DNA of 64,000 nucleotides from Zongyangia hominis (GTDB taxonomy: Bacteria; Bacillota; Clostridia; Oscillospirales; Ruminococcaceae): positions 62,001-126,000 of the forward strand of contig NZ_JACRTC010000004.1 of the NCBI RefSeq assembly GCF_014385095.1. Reading direction: 5' to 3'. Under the pieces are notes generated by a model. That model saw nothing but the letters and a program-made list of their open reading frames with translations, made no database searches and had not been told where the DNA came from. The position numbers and the translations under genes were made by a program. Shown one piece after another: positions 1-8,388 of the stretch. How positions within the stretch are numbered: position 1 is the first letter of the stretch; each line of letters starts with the position of its first letter.

Positions 1-1035
1 ATCAAGCGGGAGCTCAGGCGGGGCGGCCAGGTGTTCTACCTCCACAACCGGGTGGAGACCATCGACCGCTGCGCCCTGCGCATCCAGGAGATGGTCCCCG
101 ACGCCCGCATCATGGTGGCCCACGGGAAGATGGGGGAGGAGGACCTCTCCTCCATCTGGCAGCGGCTTTTAGACCATGAAATCGACATTCTCGTCTGCAC
201 CACCATCATCGAGACCGGCGTGGACGTGCCCAACTGCAACACCCTCATCATCGAGGACGCCGACCGGATGGGCCTTTCCCAGCTCTATCAGCTCCGGGGC
301 CGGGTGGGGCGGAGTAACCGGAGGGCCTTCGCCTACTTTACCTTCCAAAACGGCAAGGTCCTCACCGATGTGGCCGCCAAGAGGCTCTCCGCCATCCGGG
401 AGTTTACCTCTTTCGGCTCGGGGTTTCGCATCGCCATGCGGGACTTGGAAATCCGGGGCGCGGGCAATATCTTAGGCGCCCAGCAGCATGGCCACATGGA
501 GGCGGTGGGCTATGAGATGTACCTCAAACTTCTTTCCGACGCCGTGGCCCAAAAGCGGGGCGACGCGCCCGAAACGCCGGTGGAGGAATGTCTCATCGAC
601 ATCCGCATCGAGGCCCACATCCCGCCCCGCTATATCGAGAACCAGACCCAGCGCATCGAGGTCTACAAGCGTATCGCGGGCATCCGATCCTATGAGGACA
701 GCCTGGACGTGATGGATGAGCTCATCGACCGCTTCGGGGAGCCGCCCGCGTCGGTCAAGGGCCTCATTGATGTGAGCCTCATGCGGGGCACCGCGGCGCG
801 GATGGGCATCACCGAGATCACCCAAAAGAATAACGAGATCGTCTTCTCCCTCTCCCGGGTGGACATGAATATGATCGGGGCCCTGGTCAGCGAGCTGCGG
901 GGCCGGGTGCTGCTCAGCGCCGGACAAAAGCCCTACCTCACCGTGAAGATCGCCGACAAGCAGACGCCGCTTGCCGCCATGCGGCAGATTCTCTCGGCCA
1001 TGGATATGGCAAGCGCTCCCAGGGAGAGCGAATAA
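1..1035 (+). CDS. mfd: Transcription-repair coupling factor Mfd, C-terminal part (5' end outside window)
   Basis: The frame is open from base 1, so only the last 344 or so residues are present. The visible part holds the second half of the superfamily 2 translocase core: a helicase C-terminal domain with a TTIIETGVDVPN segment and a QLYQLRGRVGRS motif VI, then the TRG-type segment GAGNILGAQQHGHMEAVGYE, then the C-terminal TRCF domain (from about VEECLIDIRIEAHIPPRYI). Mfd is known to remove RNA polymerase stalled at DNA lesions and to recruit UvrA for repair. The family is normally about 1100-1180 residues, so roughly two thirds lie upstream. The gene is followed after about 145 bp by a lipoprotein foldase-like gene. 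Confidence 0.96.
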   Translation: MKRELRRGGQVFYLHNRVETIDRCALRIQEMVPDARIMVAHGKMGEEDLSSIWQRLLDHEIDILVCTTIIETGVDVPNCNTLIIEDADRMGLSQLYQLRGRVGRSNRRAFAYFTFQNGKVLTDVAAKRLSAIREFTSFGSGFRIAMRDLEIRGAGNILGAQQHGHMEAVGYEMYLKLLSDAVAQKRGDAPETPVEECLIDIRIEAHIPPRYIENQTQRIEVYKRIAGIRSYEDSLDVMDELIDRFGEPPASVKGLIDVSLMRGTAARMGITEITQKNNEIVFSLSRVDMNMIGALVSELRGRVLLSAGQKPYLTVKIADKQTPLAAMRQILSAMDMASAPRESE

Positions 1036-1181
1036 GCGAAAAACTTCTCAATAAATCGTGAATTTTCACAGCTTTTCTGGACTTTTTCGCCCCGGACGTG
1101 TATAATTTTATTTTATCAGCGGCATTTTCTACGGAAAGGCCCGCTTTGTGAAAGAATGTAAGAAAATTGGGAGGAAATCAA

Positions 1182-2273
1182 ATGAAACTCGGAAAGAAAA
1201 TTCTTGCCGCGGTCATGGCAATGTGCATGGTGGCACTGACGTTTGCCGGATGCGCCGGGCAGGATACCACGTGGATCGCCACGGATAAAGAGGGAAACAA
1301 AGTTCCCATCGGCATCTATCTCTATCAGCGGTTTGAAGCCTACACCGAGGCGCTGGATCTGGCGGAAGACAAGGGCAGCGATGCCTGGGGCCAGCAGATC
1401 GAGGGCAAATCCTGCTATGACTGGGTCAACGACAAAGCCACCCAAGCGGTCAAGGAGTATGTGGCCGTGGAGGAGAAATTCAAAGAGGGCGGCTATACCC
1501 TGGCCGAGGAACAGCAGGCCTATGCCGAGCAGCAGGCGGCCAACCGCTACAACTATTACAGCGGCCTCTATGACGCCAACGGCATCAGCCTGGATTCCAT
1601 CACCGCCATCTATCTCAACAATATGAAACGCAGCGTCATCTTCCAGGAGACCTATTCCCCCGGCGGCTCCAAGGGTCTTTCGGAGGACGATCTGAAAAAT
1701 GAGCTCAAGGATAACTACCTGCGCTTTAAGGTGGTCATGGTCTCCAAGGACGACACCGAGGGCAAACAGCTGGGCGAGGAAGACCTCAAAAAGGCGGAAG
1801 CCTCCCGGGATGAGTATCTGAAGCGCGCCCAGGCCGGGGAAGACTTTGACAAGCTCATCATCGAGTCGGAGGACGTCTATCTCAAAGCCAAGGCGGGCGA
1901 CGAGAATTACGAGCCCACCGATTCCGATTACGGCCACAAGCACACCAACAAGGACGCCCATCTGACCATCATGAGAAAAGACAGCACCAATGCTTCCGCG
2001 GACCTGCTCGACGCCATCGCCAAAGCGGCCAACGGCACTTTCGGCAAGGCGGAAGACACCGATTACTACTATGTGTTCCAGAAGCTGGACATTACTGAAG
2101 AGATCGACACCACCATCAAGACGCTGGAAGCGCAGCTGACCAGCGACCTGAAAGCCGACGATTTTGATGTAGAGGTGGCCGAGTGGGCTGAGAACACCCA
2201 GATGACCTTCAATGACAAGGCCATCAGCCAGCACAAAAATAAGCAGTTTAAGAAAGGGAAAGCCGCCGCATAG
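1182..2273 (+). CDS. Foldase-like (PrsA/SurA-type) lipoprotein
   Basis: The start is the ATG at 1182, placed 7 bases after a GGGAGG site; an upstream TTG lies inside that site and is unlikely. The 363-residue product has a lipoprotein signal (basic start, hydrophobic stretch, lipobox FAGC with Cys near residue 21). The rest is rich in charged helices, resembling the SurA/PrsA N-terminal chaperone layout, with a degenerate central region where a PpiC-type prolyl isomerase domain would lie (around VVMVSKDDTEGKQ to the YYVFQKLDI strand). Extracytoplasmic foldase helping secreted proteins fold is an inference; I cannot see clear catalytic parvulin residues. Genes of this type often follow mfd in Clostridia. 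Confidence 0.7.
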   Translation: MKLGKKILAAVMAMCMVALTFAGCAGQDTTWIATDKEGNKVPIGIYLYQRFEAYTEALDLAEDKGSDAWGQQIEGKSCYDWVNDKATQAVKEYVAVEEKFKEGGYTLAEEQQAYAEQQAANRYNYYSGLYDANGISLDSITAIYLNNMKRSVIFQETYSPGGSKGLSEDDLKNELKDNYLRFKVVMVSKDDTEGKQLGEEDLKKAEASRDEYLKRAQAGEDFDKLIIESEDVYLKAKAGDENYEPTDSDYGHKHTNKDAHLTIMRKDSTNASADLLDAIAKAANGTFGKAEDTDYYYVFQKLDITEEIDTTIKTLEAQLTSDLKADDFDVEVAEWAENTQMTFNDKAISQHKNKQFKKGKAAA

Positions 2274-2298
2274 CTTTCCCCTTGCGATAACGAGAGAA

Positions 2299-2325
2299 AG
2301 CCGCGCCGTAGGGCGCGGCTTTTTT
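2299..2325 (+). terminator. Rho-independent terminator after the foldase-like gene
   Basis: AGCCGCGCC and GGGCGCGGCT form a strong GC stem around a short GTA loop, followed by six T residues. It begins 26 bases after the stop codon. Confidence 0.85.
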
Positions 2326-2460
2326 GCTGCCCTGGACACAGGGGGCCCTACCGACGGCTCGTCTTTCCAGCGCGGCTTTTTGACGTCCTGGGCACAGGGG
2401 TCTCTACCGGCAGTCCCGTCTTACCAGCGAGACTTTTTGCTGCCCTGGGCGCGGATGTGG
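2319..2460. repeat. Two and a half copies of a 57-bp direct repeat
   Basis: The segment starting CTTTTTTGCTGCCCTGG at 2319 recurs at 2376 (CTTTTTGACGTCCTGGG) and again at 2433 (CTTTTTGCTGCCCTGGG), an exact 57-base period twice. Units share ACAGGGG..C.CTACCG, then CGTCTT.CCAGCG. The array begins in the terminator tail and lies in non-coding DNA. Confidence 0.75.
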
Positions 2461-2594
2461 CGCCGATGCTTTCCTTGCAGCTTTTGGCCGAATCGGTTCC
2501 TTTTTTCTTTTTTCATGGGATGCAACAAATTCTGCGGGCCCCCGCACTATATGATTAGAAGAGCCCATGAAACATCCAGTGAGGAGGGACGCCG

Positions 2595-3062
2595 ATGAAA
2601 CCGATGAAAACCATTTTGCTTGTCTGCCTGGCCATTTTGGCCTTTGCCCTTGGCGGCTGTCAAAAACGGCCGGCGCCCACGCCCCCGGAGCAGCTCCCCG
2701 CCATCCCGCTGCGGGTGGAGGAAGGGCTCACGCCGCAGGCGGTCTACAATGCCCTGGTGGGGCGACTGGGTCTGGTGGGCTCCGTTTTGGAAAATGAAGG
2801 GACGGGTCCTGTCTTCCAGGAGGCTCAAATGTATACCGTCCGCGTCGACCAATCGTCCGCCCCGGCGCTGTATATCTTCGCTTTCACCGACGCCTCCCAG
2901 GCCCAAAAAGCGTTGGAGGGTTTCCTCGGCCAGGACTTGACAGGGAGCGGTTTCGATCAAACCAAAATATACCAAAAGGATAATCTTCTGGCTATTTATA
3001 CAGGAAGTAGCAACGAGGCCTCCGAGGTATTGGCTGGCATGATGGATATCGCCCAGGTCTAA
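2595..3062 (+). CDS. Small lipoprotein of unknown function
   Basis: A GAGGAGGG site lies 8 bases before ATG 2595. The 155-residue product starts with a lipoprotein signal (MKPMKTILL... to lipobox LGGC, Cys near residue 22) and a proline-rich linker. The globular part (about residues 35-150) looks like an alpha/beta fold with alternating strands (MYTVRVDQ, ALYIFAFTD, NLLAIYTG). I do not recognise the family. It is probably anchored to the outer face of the membrane. It stands alone between a repeat array and a terminator. Confidence 0.75.
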   Translation: MKPMKTILLVCLAILAFALGGCQKRPAPTPPEQLPAIPLRVEEGLTPQAVYNALVGRLGLVGSVLENEGTGPVFQEAQMYTVRVDQSSAPALYIFAFTDASQAQKALEGFLGQDLTGSGFDQTKIYQKDNLLAIYTGSSNEASEVLAGMMDIAQV

Positions 3063-3166
3063 GCAAAAAAGCCGAAATCTTTTGTGATTTAATATTACAA
3101 ATAGGATAATATGATATAAAATATACTAATTTTAATGCTAAAGCAGACCTGCCGCATACGCGGCAT

Positions 3167-3201
3167 CAAAAAGAGAGGAGCCCACAGGCCCCTCTCTTTT
3201 T
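3167..3201. terminator. Bidirectional terminator hairpin
   Basis: AAAAGAGAGG pairs with CCTCTCTTTTT around a short loop (AGCCCACAGGC). It lies 105 bp after the small lipoprotein gene and would serve plus-strand transcripts. Confidence 0.75.
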
Positions 3202-3263
3202 CGTTTTGGGTAGCTTCAGCCGCCGTACAGGCCCGACCGGATGACCGCGTCCCATCCGCACGC

Positions 3264-3295
3264 AAAAAAACAGCCGCCTATAGGCGGCTGTTTTT
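3264..3295 (-). terminator. Terminator of the CoA-disulfide reductase gene
   Basis: AAAACAGCCGCC TATA GGCGGCTGTTTTT is a near-perfect hairpin with A and T runs on both sides, directly after the stop codon of the minus-strand gene. Confidence 0.9.
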
Positions 3296-3300
3296 CATTT

Positions 3301-4989
3301 TTATTCATCCAGCGGCGCGCCGCAGGGTTTACAGTTTTGCAGCTCAATGCCCCGGGCGTCCAGGTCGTTTTTGACGGCCGAATACAGACGGTAGCCGCCG
3401 CTCAGGTTCTTGGTCGCAAAGCCATTCTGGCGCAGGATGCACTGGGCCACATAGCCTCTAAGCCCCACCGCGCAGAAAATATGGATTTCCTTGTCCCGTG
3501 GCAGTTCATCCAACCGTCCACGCAGTTCGTCCACCGGAATGTTGGAAGCGTTTCCGATGGTGCCTCTGGCGTACTCGCCGGGGGTGCGCACATCCAAAAG
3601 ATAGGCGTTTTCGGGAAGGTTCCCCAGGTCCTCCACAAAGAAGGGCGTCATCCGGCCCTCCACCACGTTGCCGGCCACATAGCCCGCCATGTTGATCGGG
3701 TCCTTGGCCGAGGAGAAGGGGGGCGCGTAGCTCAGTTCCAGCTCCTGGAGGTCAAAGACGCTCATTCCGGCGCGGATGGCGCCCGCCAGCACATCCATCC
3801 GTTTGTCCACGCCGTCCCGGCCCACGATCTGGCCGCCCAGCACCTTGCCCTCGGGGGTGTAGAGGAGCTTGACGATCATGGTGCTGCCGCCGGGGTAGTA
3901 ACCGGCGTGGGAGGCGGAGATGGTGAAGGTCTTTTTATAGGAGATGCCCGCACGGGCGAGGGTGGTCTCATTTTCGCCAGTGACGGCCACGGTCAGGTCG
4001 AAGACTTTGGCGATGGCGGTTCCCTGGGTGCCATGGTAAGCTCTGGGGATACCGCAGAGGTTGTCGGCCACCATGCGGGCCTGTTTGTTGGCCGGGCCCG
4101 CCAGCGGGATGACGGCGGCGGCGCCGGCGCCGAAGGTCTTGACGCCGATGGCGTCGCCCACCGCGTAGACGTCGGGCACATTGGTTTTCAGGTATTGGTC
4201 CACGATGATTTCACCCCGGGGCCCCAGCTCCACGCCGCTGTCCCGGAGGAAGCCCGTCTCGGGGCGCACGCCGATGGAGAGGATCACCAGATCCGCCGGG
4301 ACCTGATTGCCGTCGGACAAAACCACCGCGTCGGCGGTGATCCGCTGGGCGGTGGCGCCCAGATGCAGATCCAGCCCCTTGGCCCGCAGGTGGTTGTGGA
4401 CCTCATGGCTCATGTCCTCGTCTAAGCTGGCGATCACGTGGGGAGCCGCCTCCACCACGCTGACCTTAAGGCCTAAGTGGCAGAGATTGTCGGCCATCTC
4501 CAGACCGATGTAGCCGCCGCCGATGACCACGGCGGTCTTGGGCGCGTGCTCGGACACATAGGCCTTGATCCGGTCGGTGTCGGGGATGCTGCGCAGGGTA
4601 AAGATCCGTTCTTTGCCCTCCATTTCCATGGCGGGGACGATGGGGCTGGCGCCCGGGGAAAGGATCAGCTTGTCGTAGCTTTCGGTGTAGGTCTTATTCT
4701 GGGCGTGGTCGAGGACGGTGACCGTCTTTTCCTTGGTGTCGACCGAGAGCACCTCGTTTCGCACCCGGACGTCCACGTTAAAACGGGCGTGGAAGCTTTC
4801 CGGCGTCTGCAATAACAGTTCCCACCGGTCGGTGATCACATCGCCGATATAATAGGGGAGGCCGCAGTTGGCAAAGGAGATGTACTCCCCCTTTTCCATC
4901 ATGATAATCTGCGCCTTCTCGTCGTTTCTCCGAAGTCTGGCCGCGGCGCCCGCGCCGCCTGCCACACCACCAACAATGACTGTTTTCAA
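3301..4989 (-). CDS. CoA-disulfide reductase with C-terminal rhodanese domain
   Basis: A flavoprotein of the pyridine nucleotide-disulfide oxidoreductase family, 562 residues. The N-terminus MKTVIVGGVAGGAGAA is an FAD-binding GxGxxG-type site; SFANCGLPYY carries the redox Cys (C42) typical of CoA-disulfide reductase and NADH oxidase; VVIGGGYIGLEMA is the NAD(P)H site; a dimerisation domain follows. Residues from about 455 form a rhodanese domain with active loop CAVGLRGY, and the tail has a CKPCG pair. Known relatives reduce CoA disulfide or polysulfide and act in thiol and sulfur homeostasis. The start is a TTG at 4989 because GGGAGG lies 6-7 bases upstream; a longer frame to 5031 lacks such support. 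A canonical terminator follows. Confidence 0.9.
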   Translation of the reverse strand: MKTVIVGGVAGGAGAAARLRRNDEKAQIIMMEKGEYISFANCGLPYYIGDVITDRWELLLQTPESFHARFNVDVRVRNEVLSVDTKEKTVTVLDHAQNKTYTESYDKLILSPGASPIVPAMEMEGKERIFTLRSIPDTDRIKAYVSEHAPKTAVVIGGGYIGLEMADNLCHLGLKVSVVEAAPHVIASLDEDMSHEVHNHLRAKGLDLHLGATAQRITADAVVLSDGNQVPADLVILSIGVRPETGFLRDSGVELGPRGEIIVDQYLKTNVPDVYAVGDAIGVKTFGAGAAAVIPLAGPANKQARMVADNLCGIPRAYHGTQGTAIAKVFDLTVAVTGENETTLARAGISYKKTFTISASHAGYYPGGSTMIVKLLYTPEGKVLGGQIVGRDGVDKRMDVLAGAIRAGMSVFDLQELELSYAPPFSSAKDPINMAGYVAGNVVEGRMTPFFVEDLGNLPENAYLLDVRTPGEYARGTIGNASNIPVDELRGRLDELPRDKEIHIFCAVGLRGYVAQCILRQNGFATKNLSGGYRLYSAVKNDLDARGIELQNCKPCGAPLDE

Positions 4990-5318
4990 AAAAACTACCT
5001 CCCTTTCTGTTCCAGCCGCGCTGGGTCTCATCTGTATGGATGTTCCCGCCGGCGGCGCCCGTAGGGGGAAACCCGCTCCTTCCTTGGGAAAAACAAAGGA
5101 TTCCCTGCCGGCGTCGCTTTCAGGTCTTTGCCCCTATTATAGCACGTTTTTATCTCCCTTCGCTAGCTCAATTTGTCATAACAAAAAGATTACTTTCACC
5201 ATGGACGGCTATACGCGTCCGGAAAGCCGCTTGCGCGCCGCCCGCGGCGAGCTAGTCTTCCCCATAATCCCCATCAACAAATCCATTGGATGTCCCGTGT
5301 ACCGCTTTAGCTTTGCGT

Positions 5319-5453
5319 CTGCACAGGGACTTGAGCGGATCAATACTGGATACCTCAAAGAATACCGGCCGGGCGCATCATTTCTACGAAAAAGCAGGAT
5401 TCCAAAAAATAGAAGCGGCGGCTTTGCCGGTACAATATGACGATCCCTATTAA
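5319..5453 (+). pseudogene. Relic: C-terminal tail of a GNAT N-acetyltransferase
   Basis: One frame ending at TAA 5451-5453 reads ILDTSKNTGRAHHFYEKAG and continues to PVQYDDPY. The pattern D-T-x(6-9)-A-x-x-FYEKxGF is the conserved last strand-helix of GNAT acetyltransferases. No start codon or acetyl-CoA-binding loop can be read upstream; upstream sequence is non-coding in all frames. The rest of 4990-5502 holds only the leader of the reductase gene and no other feature I can support. Confidence 0.55.
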
Positions 5454-5502
5454 GACAGCGGCTTTTTCGGCTGATCCTGCCTGAATAAATACTATCAAAA
5501 CA

Positions 5503-5557
5503 AAAACGGCCGCGTCACCCCCCCCTTTAAAAGGAGGCAACGTCGGTCGTTTGTTTT
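5503..5557 (-). terminator. Probable terminator of the GntR-type regulator gene
   Basis: On the minus strand AAACGACCG pairs with CGGCCGTTT with one mismatch, across a long loop containing a run of G, and is followed by TTG and T residues. It lies directly after the stop codon. Confidence 0.5.
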
Positions 5558-7042
5558 TTATAGTTGCGCTGTTTCCTCCGTGCTCAATAGGCTGAAGGAC
5601 GGCGACGAACTCAAATCCTCCGGCTCATAGCCGTGTTCTATTAAAATATCTTTCGCAATCCGGTATTCGCTTTGCATAAAGGCATGGACTGTCTGTGAAA
5701 AACGCTCCGCGTCGTTCTCCAAAACGGCCGCTATGACGGCCTGGGTAAATGCGATCAGAGTCTGGTCAAGGCCCGGCATCTCTTTCCTGTATTTCGCCAT
5801 GGGATACCCCCACAGGTTCAGGCCATAGAGCTTCCCGTAAATTTCTTCAATAACCTGCAGCGGACTGTGCTCGGCGACAAAGGCGAAGATGCTCTGCGGG
5901 GAGATATAATACCGTTTGTTCCGCAGGTATCCTTCCAGCAAATCCACAAGCTCTGCTCTTTCCTTTTCGGAAAAAGCCTGCAGCGCCATACGCATAACGC
6001 CTTTACAAGATTCCGCAAGCAGTTCGAACGACTGAAGATAATAGGCCATGTTACGGCGGATTTTGGGAATGGTCAGATCCGGCGTCTGTTCTATTTCAGA
6101 ACCGCTAAGCATTAAAATACGGGTGCCTTTGCCGTTGATGGACTGCGTGGCGCCCAGCTGGTTGAGCACGCCGATGGTCCGCCGCATGGTGCTGACGGAT
6201 ACACCGTATTTTCCAGCCAGTTTTTCGTAGGATGGCAGAAATTCCATTCCCTGAAAATCACCCAAATAGACGTCATGGATGACCCGGATTGCCAGGCTGC
6301 CGCAAATTTCAGGCCGGTCGCGGTACACCTTCCACACAAACGGGAGCGGCTCTATATTTGGTTGTTCCGGAATCCGGGCATTGATATAGGAAATGATCTG
6401 CTTGGAAACGTCCAGCTGAAACGCAAGATGTGCTTCATAAATGTGCTCCGGGTTTTGGTCTCTGCCGGCGGAAATTAATTCCTTTAATCTCTTGCGGCTG
6501 GTTTCAGCGTCGTACAGCCGGTGCCCCTTGTCCTCCATGGGAAACGGAAGGCCGAGGTACAGGGTACTTTCCCAAAACAGGTTCATGACAAGCGGGTTTT
6601 GCGCTTTTTGCAGGATATAGCAGAACAACCGCATCTGATCCTCCGGGTCCGGCTGTTCTGCCAGCCGGGTGAGAATCGCGAAGTCCTGTTCGTCCATCCG
6701 GCAGAAGCTCTTGACCATCATCGGCAGAACCACCAGTTCCGTGGACTGGTAGAGGTCGGGGATCACGGCTCTGCGCTCTGAAAAAAAGCGGACGGCATAG
6801 TCGTTCAACTCCCCGTCGCTCTGCCGGAACAGCACCTGGGCGCTCCGGCCGTGGCACCGGGAGATGTACCCTTCATTCTGCAGTCGCTGCAACGCAGATT
6901 TTATGGTAAGCGACGATACGCTGAACTGGCGGCAAAGGACATCGATTTTCGGAAGGCTGTCTCCGTATTTGTAATACTGAAAATGAAACCGGACGACAAA
7001 ATATTCATAGATTAGGTTTGCAAATCCTTCGTCATTCCGCAT
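5558..7042 (-). CDS. Transcription regulator with two GntR-type winged-helix domains
   Basis: A 494-residue protein with two separate GntR-like DNA-binding segments. The first (about residues 8-75) contains GDSLPKIDVLCRQFSVSSLT, IKSALQRLQNEGYI and a wing CHGRSAQVLF. The second (about residues 250-325) contains FLPSYEKLAGKYGVSVST, MRRTIGVLNQLG and a wing NGKGTRILM. The rest looks all-helical with no recognised ligand domain. ATG 7042 is favoured because AAGGGAG lies 8 bases upstream; the ATG at 7048 is only 2 bases from that site. Regulatory target unknown. It stands alone between terminators, so it may act on distant genes or on itself. Confidence 0.75.
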   Translation of the reverse strand: MRNDEGFANLIYEYFVVRFHFQYYKYGDSLPKIDVLCRQFSVSSLTIKSALQRLQNEGYISRCHGRSAQVLFRQSDGELNDYAVRFFSERRAVIPDLYQSTELVVLPMMVKSFCRMDEQDFAILTRLAEQPDPEDQMRLFCYILQKAQNPLVMNLFWESTLYLGLPFPMEDKGHRLYDAETSRKRLKELISAGRDQNPEHIYEAHLAFQLDVSKQIISYINARIPEQPNIEPLPFVWKVYRDRPEICGSLAIRVIHDVYLGDFQGMEFLPSYEKLAGKYGVSVSTMRRTIGVLNQLGATQSINGKGTRILMLSGSEIEQTPDLTIPKIRRNMAYYLQSFELLAESCKGVMRMALQAFSEKERAELVDLLEGYLRNKRYYISPQSIFAFVAEHSPLQVIEEIYGKLYGLNLWGYPMAKYRKEMPGLDQTLIAFTQAVIAAVLENDAERFSQTVHAFMQSEYRIAKDILIEHGYEPEDLSSSPSFSLLSTEETAQL

Positions 7043-7208
7043 ATCCATCACTCCCTTCTGTTTTTATTTTAACATTGCCGGCATGAAAACGCCAGATAAA
7101 CTTGCGCTTTCCCCTCTGCCCTTACGTGGTGGCGTTGACTGCTGCTCGGCATATAAAACAGAAAAATGAACCGGCGGATTTGGCCTCCCATCCGATTCAC
7201 GCATACCC

Positions 7209-7249
7209 AAAATGGGAGAGGATACCTTGGCGGTATCCTCTCCCATTTT
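7209..7249. terminator. Perfect 18-bp stem terminator
   Basis: AAAATGGGAGAGGATACC is followed by five bases and then its exact reverse complement ending in TTTT. It lies 13 bp beyond the stop of the EFR1 gene and ends the minus-strand redox operon. Confidence 0.92.
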
Positions 7250-7261
7250 CATATATCCCTA

Positions 7262-8014
7262 TTATGGGTTCTCTGGACAAGTGTAGCGCGGCAGGCCCTT
7301 ACTGTGGTTGCCATATTCAATCGCTTCTTTCGGGCACCGGCTGATGCACGCCATACAGTGTGTGCAGTCTTTTCCCCAGACGGGCTTCCCGTTTTCAAGG
7401 CGGACATTCTTAAGAGGGCAGACGCTGACGCATTTTCCACAGGAAACACAGCCGTCGGTGGCATAGAACTTCTTTGCGTGGACGAACATCGGATAGAAAA
7501 GGTCGTTTACGATGCCGCTGTTCATTTTATCCCCGAAGGAAATATCCGCTTTCGGGAAGCTTTCACCGTTTTGAAGGAACCTGGCCGTGCGGTCGATGAC
7601 GTCTTTTGCCTGATCGAGTATTGGCCTGGCTTGTTCCTCAGCCGGAGTGGAAAAGAGCGCGATATAGTTTTCGGGCATCAGAATTCCCATGCACCCGCGG
7701 TACGTCATCTTTTTTTTGGCACACAGCTTTTGAAGATATTTTCCTGCGTTTCCAATACTCCCGCCGCAGGTCATCACAAAATAAATTTCGCTGTTTCCGA
7801 AAAGCGGCGTCTGTTCCAACCACTTCTGCACTATGCGTGGGATTCTCCACGCATAGGTGGGGACGACCACCACCCACGGGCGTTGCGAGTACATTTTGGC
7901 AAAATCAGAACTTTGAATCCTTTCAAAAAGATTGACAACCTCATCGTCTATGGCTTTTCCAATTCTTTTTGCGGCGTATTCGCTGTTGCCTGTTCCTGAA
8001 AAATAGAGAATCAT
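7262..8014 (-). CDS. EFR1-family flavodoxin-ferredoxin fusion
   Basis: A 250-residue protein. Residues 1-160 are flavodoxin-like: MILYFSGTGNSEYAAKRI is an FMN phosphate loop, and VVVVPTYAWRIPRIV fits the flavodoxin fold. The C-terminus has two 4Fe-4S motifs, CVSCGKCVSVCP and CTHCMACISRCP. The family is known as EFR1 ferrodoxin; a role in low-potential electron transfer is accepted but partners are mostly unknown. AAGGAGG stands 7 bases before ATG 8014. It is the last gene of a three-gene operon after the nitroreductase and ArsR genes, so it may supply electrons to that nitroreductase. Confidence 0.9.
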   Translation of the reverse strand: MILYFSGTGNSEYAAKRIGKAIDDEVVNLFERIQSSDFAKMYSQRPWVVVVPTYAWRIPRIVQKWLEQTPLFGNSEIYFVMTCGGSIGNAGKYLQKLCAKKKMTYRGCMGILMPENYIALFSTPAEEQARPILDQAKDVIDRTARFLQNGESFPKADISFGDKMNSGIVNDLFYPMFVHAKKFYATDGCVSCGKCVSVCPLKNVRLENGKPVWGKDCTHCMACISRCPKEAIEYGNHSKGLPRYTCPENP

Positions 8015-8026
8015 CGCTTTTCCTCC

Positions 8027-8377
8027 TTAGGATTGTGAACTGATATGCTGAACACCCGCGTAAATGCGATTGATCAAATCGGAAATCTCTTCCCATCGTG
8101 TTTCGTCAGCACTCAAATAGTAATAATTTTTCGTTCCCTCGCGGCGCATGGCAACGATGCCGGCCTCCTTTAATATCTGAAGGTGGTGGGAAACGGAAGG
8201 CCGTGTAAGATGCGTTTTCTGCGCGATTTCTCCTACCCGGATACCGGAGAGGTCGCTTTCCAACAGCACAAGTAAGATAAGCTGCCTAGTTTCATCGCCA
8301 ATCGCGGTAAAAGCGTTTCGGCATTCTCGAAAGCCGCTGATAATTTGCTTCAGGTTTTCTTCGCATTCTCTTTCCAT
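8027..8377 (-). CDS. ArsR-family winged-helix regulator
   Basis: A 116-residue protein with the ArsR fold. GDETRQLILLVLL starts the domain, VGEIAQKTHLTRPSVSHHL is the helix-turn-helix, and AMRREGTKNYYYLS is the wing. The classic metal site ELCVCDL is absent, so sensing of arsenic-type metals is not supported; other ArsR proteins sense redox state or small molecules. It lies 12 bp from the EFR1 gene and 11 bp from the nitroreductase gene in one transcript, suggesting self-regulation of a redox-responsive operon. Confidence 0.9.
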   Translation of the reverse strand: MERECEENLKQIISGFRECRNAFTAIGDETRQLILLVLLESDLSGIRVGEIAQKTHLTRPSVSHHLQILKEAGIVAMRREGTKNYYYLSADETRWEEISDLINRIYAGVQHISSQS

Positions 8378-8388
8378 ACCAGATTCTC

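Noticed and set aside
3241..4425. 394-residue plus-strand frame over the CoA-disulfide reductase gene
   Set aside because: Antisense shadow; the minus-strand protein has clear FAD, Cys and rhodanese motifs.
4868..5440. 190-residue plus-strand protein
   Set aside because: First part is antisense to the reductase start and the remainder is in a different frame from the GNAT relic; no ribosome site.
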